Assembly: GCA_012800795.1 (NCBI GenBank)
Contig: JAAZIQ010000085.1
Coordinates: forward strand, 1-50,571
DNA length: 50,571 bases
Source of the DNA: Bacillota bacterium
GTDB taxonomy: Bacteria > Bacillota > Dethiobacteria > Dethiobacterales > Dethiobacteraceae
Direction of reading: 5' to 3'
Position numbers and translations under genes: made by a program. Shown in pieces: positions 23,976 through 32,895 of the stretch. Every line of letters starts with the position of its first letter. Within the stretch, counting starts at the first letter, position 1. The notes under the pieces are model-generated. The model did no database searches and was not told the DNA's origin. It worked only from the letters and a program-made list of their open reading frames with translations.

Positions 23976-25889
23976 CTATCCTGTTTGACTGTAGAGTTCT
24001 GAACCGGCAAATTGGCTGTTATAAATTTCAGCATAAAAACCGCCTTTGGCCAAAAGTTCTGTATTGGTACCTTTCTCCACCACATCTCCCTTATTCATGA
24101 CTAAAATCAAATCTGCATCCCGAACAGTAGAAAGACGGTGGGCAATGACAAAATTAGTGCGTCCTTTCATTAAACGATTCATAGCTTTTTGGATCAAGAT
24201 TTCAGTACGTGTATCGACACTGCTGGTAGCCTCATCCAGAATCAGAATGGCCGGATCAGCCAGAATGGCCCGGGCGATAGTTAAAAGCTGACGCTGTCCT
24301 TGTGAAATATTGGATGCATCTTCATTTAAAACCGTATAGTAACCATCGGGCAGAGTACGAATAAAATGATCAGCATGTGCTGCTTTCGCTGCTTGGATAA
24401 TTTCCTCATCAGTAGCATCTTTTTTGCCATAGGCTATATTATCCCTAATTGTGCCTTTAAACAGCCATGTGTCCTGAAGGACCATGCCAAAAATGCTACG
24501 CAAGGTGCTGCGTTTAATATCAAGGATGTCAACTCCGTCTATTGTGATCCGTCCTCCCTGCACTTCATAAAAGCGCATTAATAAATTAACCAATGTAGTT
24601 TTGCCTGCTCCGGTCGGGCCAACAATGGCAATGGTCTGACCGGCTTTCACATCTATATTCATATTTTTCATCAGGATATTATCATCACTATAGCCAAATT
24701 TAACATTTTCAAAACGCACATCACCGCGCGGCGTAAATTCAGCTAAAGCCTTTTCTCTGTCCGGCAGCTCTTCTTCTTCATCCAATATTTCAAAGACACG
24801 CTCTGCTGCGGCAATGGTCGACTGCAAGATATTGGCAATATTGGCTGTAGAAATAATGGGATGGGTAAACTGCCGTGAATACTGGATAAATGCCTGCACA
24901 TCGCCTATGGGAATGGTACCCCGGGTGACAAAGATGGCACCAAACACAGCCACCAAGACATAGCCAATATTGTTGACAACACTCAACAGCGGCATGATTA
25001 AACCGGAAACAAATTGAGCTTTCCAGCCCGCTTCATATAAGCGATTATTAATGGCATTAAACTCGGCAATGGATTTTTCTTCGCGGTTAAATGCTTTGAC
25101 AATCAAATGACCGCCATACATTTCTTCCACATGACCGTTAAGTTCCCCCAATTCCCTCTGCTGCGCTGCAAAAAATTTTTGTGAGTAGCGCGCTATAATG
25201 CGTGTTATTAAAGCGGAAAGGGGAATGGTCACCAGCGCAATTAATGTCATCCACCTGCTGATGGTCAGCATCATAAACAAGACACCGAGAATGGTTACCA
25301 CCGAATGAATAACCTGCGACATACTTTGCTGTAGTGTCCCGGCAATCAGATCCATATCATTGGTTACACGGCTCAAAACTTCACCATAGGGGCGTGAATC
25401 AAAATATTTCAGCGGCAAACGCGTTAATTTCTCACTTACTTCCGTCCGCATATCATAAACAGTTTTCTGAGAAACGCCGGCCATCAGATAGTTTTCAAAG
25501 TAACGAAAAGCGGCACTCATCAGGTAAAGTCCCATGAGTAAAAACAAAATTTGGCGAATACGCGCAAAATCAATACCGGCTCCGGGAACATTATTCATTT
25601 TACCAATTATGCCTTCATAGATTATGGTAGTAGCCTGACCCAGTATTTTAGGACTGACAATGGAAAAAATCGTACCGGCAAAAGCGGCAATTAACACCAA
25701 CAGCAGCGGTAGCCAATGGGGCTTAAGATAACCCAATAGCCGCTTAAAATTTTTCCTAAAGTTTTTTGGTTTTTCCACCGGCATCGCTAAGCCGCCGGCA
25801 GGACCTCTGGGGCCGCGACCTCCTGGGCGCATGCCCGGTCTCATACTTGAGTGAGTAGTGCTGGTATGACGCTCATTATTATTACTCAT
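23976..25889 (-). CDS. ABC exporter half-transporter with consensus ATPase site
   Basis: A 637-residue half-transporter: a Gly/Arg/Pro-rich N-terminal extension of about 35 residues (MRPGMRPGGRGPRGPAGG), six membrane segments, then a nucleotide-binding domain with Walker A GPTGAGKTT, signature ISQGQRQLL, and Walker B ILILDEATSSVD with the catalytic Glu. The signature with Q in place of the second Ser/Gly is the one found in the TM288-like half of heterodimeric exporters. It overlaps the partner gene by 4 bp. Together with the MarR gene this looks like a regulated drug or lipid exporter. Substrate unknown. Confidence 0.93.
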   Translation of the reverse strand: MSNNNERHTSTTHSSMRPGMRPGGRGPRGPAGGLAMPVEKPKNFRKNFKRLLGYLKPHWLPLLLVLIAAFAGTIFSIVSPKILGQATTIIYEGIIGKMNNVPGAGIDFARIRQILFLLMGLYLMSAAFRYFENYLMAGVSQKTVYDMRTEVSEKLTRLPLKYFDSRPYGEVLSRVTNDMDLIAGTLQQSMSQVIHSVVTILGVLFMMLTISRWMTLIALVTIPLSALITRIIARYSQKFFAAQQRELGELNGHVEEMYGGHLIVKAFNREEKSIAEFNAINNRLYEAGWKAQFVSGLIMPLLSVVNNIGYVLVAVFGAIFVTRGTIPIGDVQAFIQYSRQFTHPIISTANIANILQSTIAAAERVFEILDEEEELPDREKALAEFTPRGDVRFENVKFGYSDDNILMKNMNIDVKAGQTIAIVGPTGAGKTTLVNLLMRFYEVQGGRITIDGVDILDIKRSTLRSIFGMVLQDTWLFKGTIRDNIAYGKKDATDEEIIQAAKAAHADHFIRTLPDGYYTVLNEDASNISQGQRQLLTIARAILADPAILILDEATSSVDTRTEILIQKAMNRLMKGRTNFVIAHRLSTVRDADLILVMNKGDVVEKGTNTELLAKGGFYAEIYNSQFAGSELYSQTG

Positions 25890-27616
25890 GCAATTTCCTC
25901 CTCTAAAAGCTGTGAAGAAACAATTTCCTGATAAACAGGGTTGGTTTCCATTAGCTCTTCATGAGTACCGATGCCGACTATCTCACCGTTTTCCAAAACA
26001 ATGATGCGGTCAGCGTCCATAATGGTACTTACACGCTGCGCTACAATAATAACTGTAGCATCTGCGATTTCTCTATTAAGCGCTGCCCGTAAACGGGCAT
26101 CCGTTTTAAAATCCAGTGCGGAAAAGCTATCATCAAAAATATAGATCTCCGGCTTGCGTACAAGAGCTCTGGCTATTGACAGTCTTTGTTTTTGGCCGCC
26201 CGAAACGTTTGTGCCGCCCTGAGCTATTTCAGAGTAGATGCCATGAGGCATAGCAGCGACAAAATCGCTGGCTTGTGCTATTTCTAATGCCTTTTTTATT
26301 TCCTCCTCACTGGCATCATCTTTACCGTAACAAATGTTATCTGCCACTGTACCGGAAAAGAGTACTGCTTTTTGTGGCACATAGCCAATCCTGCTGCGCA
26401 GATCTGACTGGGACATTTCCCTGATATCCACGCCATCCACCAGTATGCGGCCACTGTCCACTTCATAAAAACGCAGCAAAATACTTGATATTGTTGATTT
26501 ACCGGATCCTGTGCCGCCGATAATAGCCGTCACCTCACCAGGACCGGCAGTAAAGGAAATATTACGTAAAGCAGGGCGCTCTGCACCAGGATAGCTAAAG
26601 GTAACATTATCAAATTCTACATAACCTTTTTTGTCTTCCTCCGGCTTTTTAACCACATCGGCATCAACAATTTCCGGTTTTGTCTCCAGAACTTCATTAA
26701 TCCTTACTGCAGAAGCCGCTGCCCGTGGAATCATTACAAACATCATGGAGAGATTAAACATGGAAAACATAATATGCATGCCGTATTGAATAAAAGCCAT
26801 TAAATCTCCCACCATCATTTCTCCATAACTAATGCGAATACCGCCAAACCAAACAATGCTGATAGTAGTTAAGTTCATGATTATCATCATTGACGGCATC
26901 ATCGCCGACATAATGCGGTGGACACGAATGGCTGTAGCAGTATAGTCATAATTCCCTTTTTCAAAACGTTTTTTCTCGTACTCATCACGATTAAAAGCCC
27001 GGATAACGCGTATACCGGTTAATCTTTCCCGCAAAATTAAGTTAAGGTTATCGAGCTTTGCTTGGATATCCCGAAAAAGCGGTGTTCCTTTACGGGCAAT
27101 AAATGTAACAACTGTGAACAAAAGCGGCAAAGCAACGACAAAAACAAGTGAAAGTGTGGCATCCTTAGATATTGCCATAATAAGGCCGCCAATACTCATA
27201 ACCGGTGCCATAACCACCATCCGCATCGACATCATTATAACCATCCGCATTTGTGTGATATCGTTTGTGGTACGGGTAATTAAAGATGCCGTGCCGAACT
27301 TATCAAATTCATTTAGAGAAAAACTCTCTACATGCTTAAAAACATCTTCCCGCAGATCCCGGGCAAAACCATTAGACGCTCGGGCAGTAAAGTAGTTGCC
27401 CATAACAGCGCAGACACCGCCGAATGCCGCCACAAACAGCATTTTCACGCCTACCCGCAAAATATAATCAATGTCGCCACTTACAACACCATTATTAACA
27501 ATATCAGCCGTAAGTGTAGGCAAAAATAAGTCAGTTAAGGCGCGTGTCATTACAAGTAATAAAGCAATAATCATCTGAAACCTATAGGGCTTTAAATAGC
27601 GAAAAAGTTTTATCAT
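25886..27616 (-). CDS. ABC exporter half-transporter with degenerate ATPase site
   Basis: A half-transporter of about 576 residues with six membrane segments and a nucleotide-binding domain: Walker A GGTGSGKST, signature VSGGQKQRLS, and Walker B IYIFDDSFSALD, in which Asp replaces the catalytic Glu. This degenerate site is normal for one half of TM287/288-type heterodimers and matches the consensus partner at 23976. The ATG at 27616 is preferred because AAGGAG lies eight bases before it; an in-frame GTG at 27625 directly abuts that site. It overlaps or abuts the MarR stop, so MarR and both halves are one operon. Confidence 0.93.
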   Translation of the reverse strand: MIKLFRYLKPYRFQMIIALLLVMTRALTDLFLPTLTADIVNNGVVSGDIDYILRVGVKMLFVAAFGGVCAVMGNYFTARASNGFARDLREDVFKHVESFSLNEFDKFGTASLITRTTNDITQMRMVIMMSMRMVVMAPVMSIGGLIMAISKDATLSLVFVVALPLLFTVVTFIARKGTPLFRDIQAKLDNLNLILRERLTGIRVIRAFNRDEYEKKRFEKGNYDYTATAIRVHRIMSAMMPSMMIIMNLTTISIVWFGGIRISYGEMMVGDLMAFIQYGMHIMFSMFNLSMMFVMIPRAAASAVRINEVLETKPEIVDADVVKKPEEDKKGYVEFDNVTFSYPGAERPALRNISFTAGPGEVTAIIGGTGSGKSTISSILLRFYEVDSGRILVDGVDIREMSQSDLRSRIGYVPQKAVLFSGTVADNICYGKDDASEEEIKKALEIAQASDFVAAMPHGIYSEIAQGGTNVSGGQKQRLSIARALVRKPEIYIFDDSFSALDFKTDARLRAALNREIADATVIIVAQRVSTIMDADRIIVLENGEIVGIGTHEELMETNPVYQEIVSSQLLEEEIA

Positions 27617-27621
27617 AAAAC

Positions 27622-28101
27622 TCACTCCTTGCTTCCCATATCTCCCACAATTTTTGCATGTGAATTATTACGTAAAAAATCGAAACTTTCCGTAAGCAGC
27701 TCAATGAGCTGCATAGTCTTTTCTTCCCCTAAATATAAGACGAGTGAGCTAAATTCAGCAAAGAAAGCATCTGCAGCTTCCTGAATAACAGCTTCGCCTT
27801 CCTGTGTAAGGGTTACTAGGATTGAGCGCCTATCATTGGGGTCTACGTTGCGCTCAACTAGACCCCTCTCTTCCAAACCATTAACAAGTTGTGTAACCGT
27901 TGGCGAAGTCACACGCATTACTTTACTTAGCTCAGATATTCTTGCACCACGCTCATTGGTGGTCATTATTTTCTTTAAACGAAAAAGGATGCGTAATTCA
28001 CTATGTTTTATTCCAGGGAGAGGACTGCCCCGATGTAAACGCCTAAAACGGGAAAATGCATCCATTAATTTTTGCGTTAATTCCCGCTGCCCATTTTCCA
28101 T
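27622..28101 (-). CDS. MarR-family transcription regulator
   Basis: Winged-helix repressor of about 159 residues with ISELSKVMRVTSPTVTQLVNGLEERGLVER (helix-turn-helix) cited by its core SPTVTQLV and the wing DPNDRRSILVTLT, both diagnostic of MarR. It is first in the ABC exporter operon and is probably the local repressor, since a perfect inverted repeat (28126-28162) overlaps its promoter. The ATG at 28101 is chosen; an in-frame TTG at 28116 overlaps the GGAG ribosome binding site. Confidence 0.93.
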   Translation of the reverse strand: MENGQRELTQKLMDAFSRFRRLHRGSPLPGIKHSELRILFRLKKIMTTNERGARISELSKVMRVTSPTVTQLVNGLEERGLVERNVDPNDRRSILVTLTQEGEAVIQEAADAFFAEFSSLVLYLGEEKTMQLIELLTESFDFLRNNSHAKIVGDMGSKE

Positions 28102-28125
28102 ATATCTCAACTCCAATCAGAAAAC

Positions 28126-28162
28126 AATTAGGTAGGCTACTTATTATTTAGCCTACCTAATT
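28126..28162 (-). promoter_or_regulatory. MarR operator (perfect 14-bp inverted repeat)
   Basis: Arms 28126-28139 and 28149-28162 are perfectly complementary (core GGTAGGCTA / TAGCCTACC) with a 9-bp spacer. It sits just downstream of and overlaps the -10 of the promoter at 28160-28188, so a bound repressor would block initiation. MarR autoregulation is the obvious reading. Confidence 0.8.
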
Positions 28163-28188
28163 ATATTGCTTTTTATTCCTATTTGCAA
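28160..28188 (-). promoter_or_regulatory. promoter of the MarR-ABC operon
   Basis: On the minus strand a -35 TTGCAA (28183-28188) and a consensus -10 TATAAT (28160-28165) are separated by exactly 17 bp. Confidence 0.8.
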
Positions 28189-28233
28189 CCCTTAAATCTT
28201 TAATAATTAATTAAATATTATTATTTATAACTA

Positions 28234-29826
28234 TTATTGCTCAGAACATAAATTCCCTTCTTCGCTTTTTTCCCTATCGGACAAACTGCAGGGAAAAACA
28301 AGTTCCACCACAAAAAGATCGCCATTAATATCAAGCTTAAACTCTCCGCCCTGTAATTCAGTTAAACTTTTGGCAATGGTCAGGCCCAAACCGCTCCCCT
28401 CGGTATGACGCGATTTATCACCTCGCACGAAGCGCTCCATTAATTCCTCCGGGGAAATATTTAGTTTTTCTGCAGAAATATTTTTAATAATTAGCCTCAT
28501 CTTTTCAGCGGCAGCAATTAAATCAAGATAAACACGTGTTTTCGGCAGAGCATATTTTTTGATATTGGAAAAGAGATTTTCCAAGATTCGGCTCATATGC
28601 CGACGATCGGCTTGAATAAAAATTTTTTCAGCCGGTAAGTTCTGGATAAGATCTAAATTTTTCTCCCGTAAACGCTCATCATATTCACCGGTAATCTGTT
28701 TAATCAATTCGTTAACCTCAATTTCTGTCAATTCAACTGTAATATTGCCGGTGCTGGCCTTGGAAGCTTCCATCAGATCTTCAATTAATTCTTTCAAGCG
28801 GTATGATTTTTTAGTTAACACATCCAGGTATGCAGTTGCTTTTTCATTGTTTAGCTCTTCTTTTTTAAGTAAATCCACATAATTAATAATGGAAGTAAGG
28901 GGCGTTTTTATGTCATGGGAGACATTGGTAATCAATTCCGTTTTAAAACGTTCACTGCGCATTTTTTCTTCTACTGCCCTTTGCAGCCCGGAACTAATGG
29001 CATTTAACGCCTGTGCCTGCTCCTTAAAGGTAAGAATAAATTTACTGCTGTCTAGATTTACTTCTATCTGGCCGGCGGCAATCTGCTGCATGCTTTGTTT
29101 GATTTGTGAAACCTGCAGTGCCAGATATAATATAAAAATAAAAACAGCTAAATTAAACATCAGAAAAAATATAGGAAACCGGCGAAACCCGGTAAAAAGT
29201 AAAACTATGTTGATAAAGCCAAAGGCAATGACAGCTAACCCAGCCTGGAACACTTCACCCAAATTAAGGAATATTAATTTCAGCAGCGAGAAAAAGCGGT
29301 AAATTAAACTATTTGTATATAATGTTTGTGCTCTAAACCTTTTAACAATAGTAGTACACCATAACATAAAAATACTGTAATAATAAAAGAGAATTGTGCT
29401 GAAGAACAAGCCGAATTCTGCAGAAGTATTTAAGCCGTAACGGGTATTTACTCCAGAATTAATACTGCTAAAGGAAATTGCCAGCAGCGGCAAACCCAAT
29501 ATAAATAATATTGCGCAAATAACAGTGATTACATCAGAAGGAATACGATCCAAGCCGTTTAGGACAATTTGTTTGCTGTCCTTTTGTGTTCCTGCTGCTG
29601 AAAGCAGAAAGGCGAAAAGAAAAATACTGATAACTATAAGTAAAGGTAGGGCAATACCGGCAATGGGCACAAACCAAGAAAATGGCCACATATATTGCAG
29701 CACCGTTTCTCCAATGTGCTCTCCCACCAGCAAAATGAAGGCAGTTACCAGCATGGCGTATCCGCTTAAGTAAAGCAGAAAGAAAGCAATTATTTTAACA
29801 GCTAAACTATATTTTAGCTCTTTCAT
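28234..29826 (-). CDS. sensor histidine kinase, VanS-like position
   Basis: A 530-residue membrane kinase with six or more N-terminal hydrophobic segments, a HAMP-like linker (around SQIKQSMQQIAAG), the H box NVSHDIKTPLTSIINYVDLL cited by its core SHDIKTPLTS, the N box ILENLFSNIKKYA and GSGLGLTIAKSL. Its start overlaps the response regulator stop by 4 bp. In the order VanY-like peptidase, regulator, kinase, it probably senses cell-wall stress. It is longer in the membrane part than classical VanS (about 380 residues). No vanHAX ligase genes are nearby. Confidence 0.92.
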   Translation of the reverse strand: MKELKYSLAVKIIAFFLLYLSGYAMLVTAFILLVGEHIGETVLQYMWPFSWFVPIAGIALPLLIVISIFLFAFLLSAAGTQKDSKQIVLNGLDRIPSDVITVICAILFILGLPLLAISFSSINSGVNTRYGLNTSAEFGLFFSTILFYYYSIFMLWCTTIVKRFRAQTLYTNSLIYRFFSLLKLIFLNLGEVFQAGLAVIAFGFINIVLLFTGFRRFPIFFLMFNLAVFIFILYLALQVSQIKQSMQQIAAGQIEVNLDSSKFILTFKEQAQALNAISSGLQRAVEEKMRSERFKTELITNVSHDIKTPLTSIINYVDLLKKEELNNEKATAYLDVLTKKSYRLKELIEDLMEASKASTGNITVELTEIEVNELIKQITGEYDERLREKNLDLIQNLPAEKIFIQADRRHMSRILENLFSNIKKYALPKTRVYLDLIAAAEKMRLIIKNISAEKLNISPEELMERFVRGDKSRHTEGSGLGLTIAKSLTELQGGEFKLDINGDLFVVELVFPCSLSDREKSEEGNLCSEQ

Positions 29827-30524
29827 TTTTCCACCCTCTCTATTTTATAACCCAAACCCCAAACAACTTTTAAATACATGGGGTTTTGCGGATCAACTTC
29901 TATTTTTTCCCGCAGATGCCTGATGTGAACGGATACTATATTGCTGGAGCTTAACGGTGGCTCCTGCCAAACATGTTCATAAATTTGATCAGTGGAAAAA
30001 ACCCTTCCTTTATTCATCAATAAAAATTTTAAAATTTTATATTCTATAGGCGTTAGATTAACAGGCTTTTCATCGACAGTAACACGCTTTTCCAGATCAT
30101 CCAAAACTAAACCGCCTGAACGATAAACATGTTTATTTATTTCCCGGCTGCCTAATGAGGCATATCTTCTCAGCTGTGCTTTAACCCGCGCAATTAATTC
30201 TAAAGGATTAAAAGGCTTGGTTATATAATCGTCGGCCCCCAAGTTTAAACCCAAAATTTTATCGCTGTCTTCACTTTTGGCACTTAACATAATGATGGGA
30301 ATATTTTTATCTTCCCTGATTTTGACTGTGGCGCGAATACCATCCATTTCCGGCATCATAATATCTAAAATAATCAAATCAACATGCTCATTTTTTAGTA
30401 TTGTCAAAGCTTCTCTGCCATCATAAGCTTTCAAAACTTTATAACCCTCATTGGCAAGGTAAATTTCCAGGGCGGCCACAATCTCACGATCATCATCACA
30501 AACTAAAATAGTAAATTGCTCCAT
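29823..30524 (-). CDS. OmpR-type response regulator, VanR-like
   Basis: A 233-residue OmpR-family regulator: receiver with CDDDREI, the phosphoacceptor aspartate in LIILDIMMPEMDG and ITKPFNPLEL, then a winged helix with NLTPIEYKILKFLL and NIVSVHIRHLREKIE/VWGLGYKIE. It closely resembles VanR-type regulators. It lies between the VanY-like gene (17 bp upstream) and its kinase (4 bp overlap), so all three are co-transcribed. Confidence 0.94.
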   Translation of the reverse strand: MEQFTILVCDDDREIVAALEIYLANEGYKVLKAYDGREALTILKNEHVDLIILDIMMPEMDGIRATVKIREDKNIPIIMLSAKSEDSDKILGLNLGADDYITKPFNPLELIARVKAQLRRYASLGSREINKHVYRSGGLVLDDLEKRVTVDEKPVNLTPIEYKILKFLLMNKGRVFSTDQIYEHVWQEPPLSSSNIVSVHIRHLREKIEVDPQNPMYLKVVWGLGYKIERVEK

Positions 30525-30541
30525 TTAAAGCACTCCCTCTT

Positions 30542-31411
30542 TTATTCAAGACCTATTTCCGCAGTCACAATGTAGTGGCCGGTACCATCACTGGAAAACC
30601 AATAATTCCGGCCCTGTGGCACCGGGAGATAATTTCCCTGCGCTTTGACACGGTAAAGAAGATATTTTTTGCCGGCAAAGGCAGCCTGATAAAAATTGCC
30701 CGGCTCAAGTGCTGCTATATATTCTTCGAGGCAAAAGCCGCTTTCATAAATAACAGCGGCATGGGGATTTCCCACATAGCGATAGTGCCAGGGTTCATAT
30801 GGTTTCCCGGTATGAGCTACTTTTTCCTGCGGATAACGCATAATAAAACCATATTTATGAGCATGCTGCGCTAACCACCTTTTAGTTTTCAAAGCGGTGA
30901 TGCTTCTTAGAACTTGTATATCTAGAGCCAATCCCAGTTCGTGTTCACTGGTGCCGGGACGTGCCACATATTTCTTGTTTTTTGCTTCACGATAAAGCTT
31001 CTCCTGTTCCTGCTTGATCCTATAGCCGCTTGTAACCACAAGATTAGTAATACCCGCCTCAGCTGCGGCAGTAAACATTTTTTCCGCCTGCAACAATGTT
31101 TCCTCCTCCAGTTGGATTTCCGACGTCGATAAAGGTACACGGCCATAGGCTGGAACAATTTTTTTAGCTCCCTCCTCCAACAGTTTAGGATATTCTTCAT
31201 TAACAAGGAGAAGTTTATAGCTATCCTCATGATGGTAAAGAGGGACAGTTAAAAAAATTATACTCTCTGCATCTACTTGTTGTAAAATCTTGCTTTCACT
31301 TTGGGCGGGCTGTACTGTAAAACAAGGCTCGCTAAAAACAAAAACTGCACCTAAGGCAAAGGCAAATATTATTAAACAAATTAAGAAAAAGCTTTTGGTC
31401 TTATTTTTCAT
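30542..31411 (-). CDS. VanY-type D-Ala-D-Ala carboxypeptidase (M15B)
   Basis: A 289-residue exported zinc peptidase that trims the terminal D-Ala of peptidoglycan stems. An N-terminal hydrophobic segment is followed by an M15B domain with the zinc motif TSEHELGLALDIQ (S-x-H-x-x-G-x-A-x-D) and the second site EPWHYRYVG (E-x-W-H). It opens an operon with a VanR/VanS-like pair. Carboxypeptidases of this type occur both as accessory glycopeptide resistance genes and as ordinary wall-editing enzymes; without ligase genes the second is more likely. Confidence 0.92.
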   Translation of the reverse strand: MKNKTKSFFLICLIIFAFALGAVFVFSEPCFTVQPAQSESKILQQVDAESIIFLTVPLYHHEDSYKLLLVNEEYPKLLEEGAKKIVPAYGRVPLSTSEIQLEEETLLQAEKMFTAAAEAGITNLVVTSGYRIKQEQEKLYREAKNKKYVARPGTSEHELGLALDIQVLRSITALKTKRWLAQHAHKYGFIMRYPQEKVAHTGKPYEPWHYRYVGNPHAAVIYESGFCLEEYIAALEPGNFYQAAFAGKKYLLYRVKAQGNYLPVPQGRNYWFSSDGTGHYIVTAEIGLE

Positions 31412-31417
31412 AGGGCT

Positions 31418-31444
31418 AATGTCACCGTCCTTGTCAGTGACATT
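31418..31444. promoter_or_regulatory. inverted repeat in front of the VanY-like gene
   Basis: AATGTCAC and GTGACATT (31418-31425 and 31437-31444) form a perfect 8-bp inverted repeat with an 11-bp spacer, just upstream of the ATG at 31411. It may be an operator or a leader hairpin hiding the weak ribosome binding site. Confidence 0.45.
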
Positions 31445-31507
31445 TTACCCGGAAGCCCTTAAAATTTAGTGCCGGAAAAACTTAAGAATTTATTAAAAAT
31501 ATGAATA

Positions 31508-31528
31508 GGAGCCGTCTTTGACGGCTCC
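31508..31528 (-). terminator. terminator of the aldo/keto reductase gene
   Basis: GGAGCCGTC and GACGGCTCC (31508-31516 and 31520-31528) with a 3-base loop, followed on the minus strand by TATTCATATTTTT. It ends transcription of the gene at 31538. Confidence 0.75.
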
Positions 31529-31537
31529 GCTCGCAGT

Positions 31538-32710
31538 TTATACATTTACATCATCGTAAGTCTTTCCTTCGCCCAGTACATCATGTACTTTGGGCATCCA
31601 CTCACTAATGGGAATCTCCTGTGGGCAGGCCTCCTCACAGACCCGGCACTGTATACAGCTACCTGCCCTTGTTTCCTCCGTAAGAAAAATCCGGTAAGTA
31701 CCACGAGCACCTTTAACATCATTGTACATATAGCCTTCATTAAATGCCTTGAAATTCCGCGGTATATCAACCTTATTGGGACAAGGCATACAGTAGGCAC
31801 AAGCGGTACAGGGGATTAATGTTTTGGCTAAATAGCGCCTACGAGCTTCTGCCACTACCTCTAACTCCTGCTCGCTTAAGGAGTTAATGCCGGACTTGGC
31901 GGCAGAAAGAAGGTTTTGCTTAACCTGCTCCATGGTAGACATGCCGCTTAAAACAACAGACACCTCAGGCTGGTTCCATAACCACTGTAGGGCCCAATCC
32001 ACCGGAGTACGGTCAGGATCTGCCTCTTTAAATAAATCAATAATATCTTGAGGCGGGTTAACCAGCCTGCCGCCAAGGAGAGGCTCCATAATCACTACCG
32101 CTAAGCCTTTAGCTGCCGCATATTTTAAACCGGCTGTACCTGCCTGGTTTTCAATATCCATATAATTATACTGAATTTGGCAGAATTCCCATAGGTCGGT
32201 AGCATCAACTATCATTTTAAAAGTTTCCAAATCATCATGGAAGGAAAAGCCTAGATGGGAAACCAACCCATCCTTTTTAGCCTTCTCTGCTTTTGCCAGC
32301 AAATCATACTTTAATACCACGTTTTCCCATGATCTCTTATTTAAACCATGTAAAAGATAAAAATCTATCTGTTCAGTCTGCAATCTTTCTAACTGTTCAG
32401 TTAAAAAGCGCTCAAAATCTTCTGCTTGCTTGTAAAAGCGAATCGGCGATTTGGTTGCCAGTTTAACCTTTTGGCGATAACCATCCTGCAGTGCTTTACC
32501 TACAACCACTTCACTTTTTCCATCATGATACGGCCAAGCAGTATCAATATAGTTAACACCGTGATCAATGGCATAACGAATCATGGCAATGGCTTCATCT
32601 TCGATAATATTTCCACTTGACCGCTCTCCATCTACAGTAGGTAAACGCATGGCACCAAAGCCTAAGGCCGAAACCTCCCAGTCTAATCGACCAAATTTTC
32701 TGTACTGCAC
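31538..32710 (-). CDS. aldo/keto reductase with C-terminal 4Fe-4S domain
   Basis: A 390-residue NAD(P)H-type oxidoreductase. The N-terminal AKR barrel has YIDTAWPYHDGKSE (catalytic Asp and Tyr), KLATKSP (Lys) and FYLLHGLN (His). The last 90 residues add two ferredoxin-like clusters: CTACAYCMPCP and CIQCRVCEEACP. Such fusions are common in anaerobic Clostridia and likely link the reductase to ferredoxin; substrate unknown. GTG start at 32710 with GGGGG about nine bases upstream. It stands alone between two terminators. Confidence 0.92.
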   Translation of the reverse strand: MQYRKFGRLDWEVSALGFGAMRLPTVDGERSSGNIIEDEAIAMIRYAIDHGVNYIDTAWPYHDGKSEVVVGKALQDGYRQKVKLATKSPIRFYKQAEDFERFLTEQLERLQTEQIDFYLLHGLNKRSWENVVLKYDLLAKAEKAKKDGLVSHLGFSFHDDLETFKMIVDATDLWEFCQIQYNYMDIENQAGTAGLKYAAAKGLAVVIMEPLLGGRLVNPPQDIIDLFKEADPDRTPVDWALQWLWNQPEVSVVLSGMSTMEQVKQNLLSAAKSGINSLSEQELEVVAEARRRYLAKTLIPCTACAYCMPCPNKVDIPRNFKAFNEGYMYNDVKGARGTYRIFLTEETRAGSCIQCRVCEEACPQEIPISEWMPKVHDVLGEGKTYDDVNV

Positions 32711-32850
32711 TTGCTGATTTCCCCCTTATTTTAAGAATTGTGCAAAAACTCGTCCCCTAAATAAACAGCAGGTTAATTGCCCATATTGTACCACACTTTT
32801 TCACAAAAAAAAACTTGGATTTATTTGTTTTCAAAATGTTTAATAAACAA

Positions 32851-32885
32851 ATACAGCCCACAGTGCACTTTCCTGTGGGCTGTAT
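32851..32885 (-). terminator. terminator of the lipoprotein gene at 32896
   Basis: A perfect 13-bp inverted repeat (32851-32863 with 32873-32885), loop 9 bases, followed on the minus strand by TTGTTTATT. Confidence 0.85.
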
Positions 32886-32895
32886 CTCATTCAAT

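Noticed and set aside
25886-27616. Inactivating mutation in the ABC protein (Asp in place of the catalytic Glu)
   Set aside because: One degenerate site is the normal state in heterodimeric exporters, and the partner at 23976 has the consensus site.
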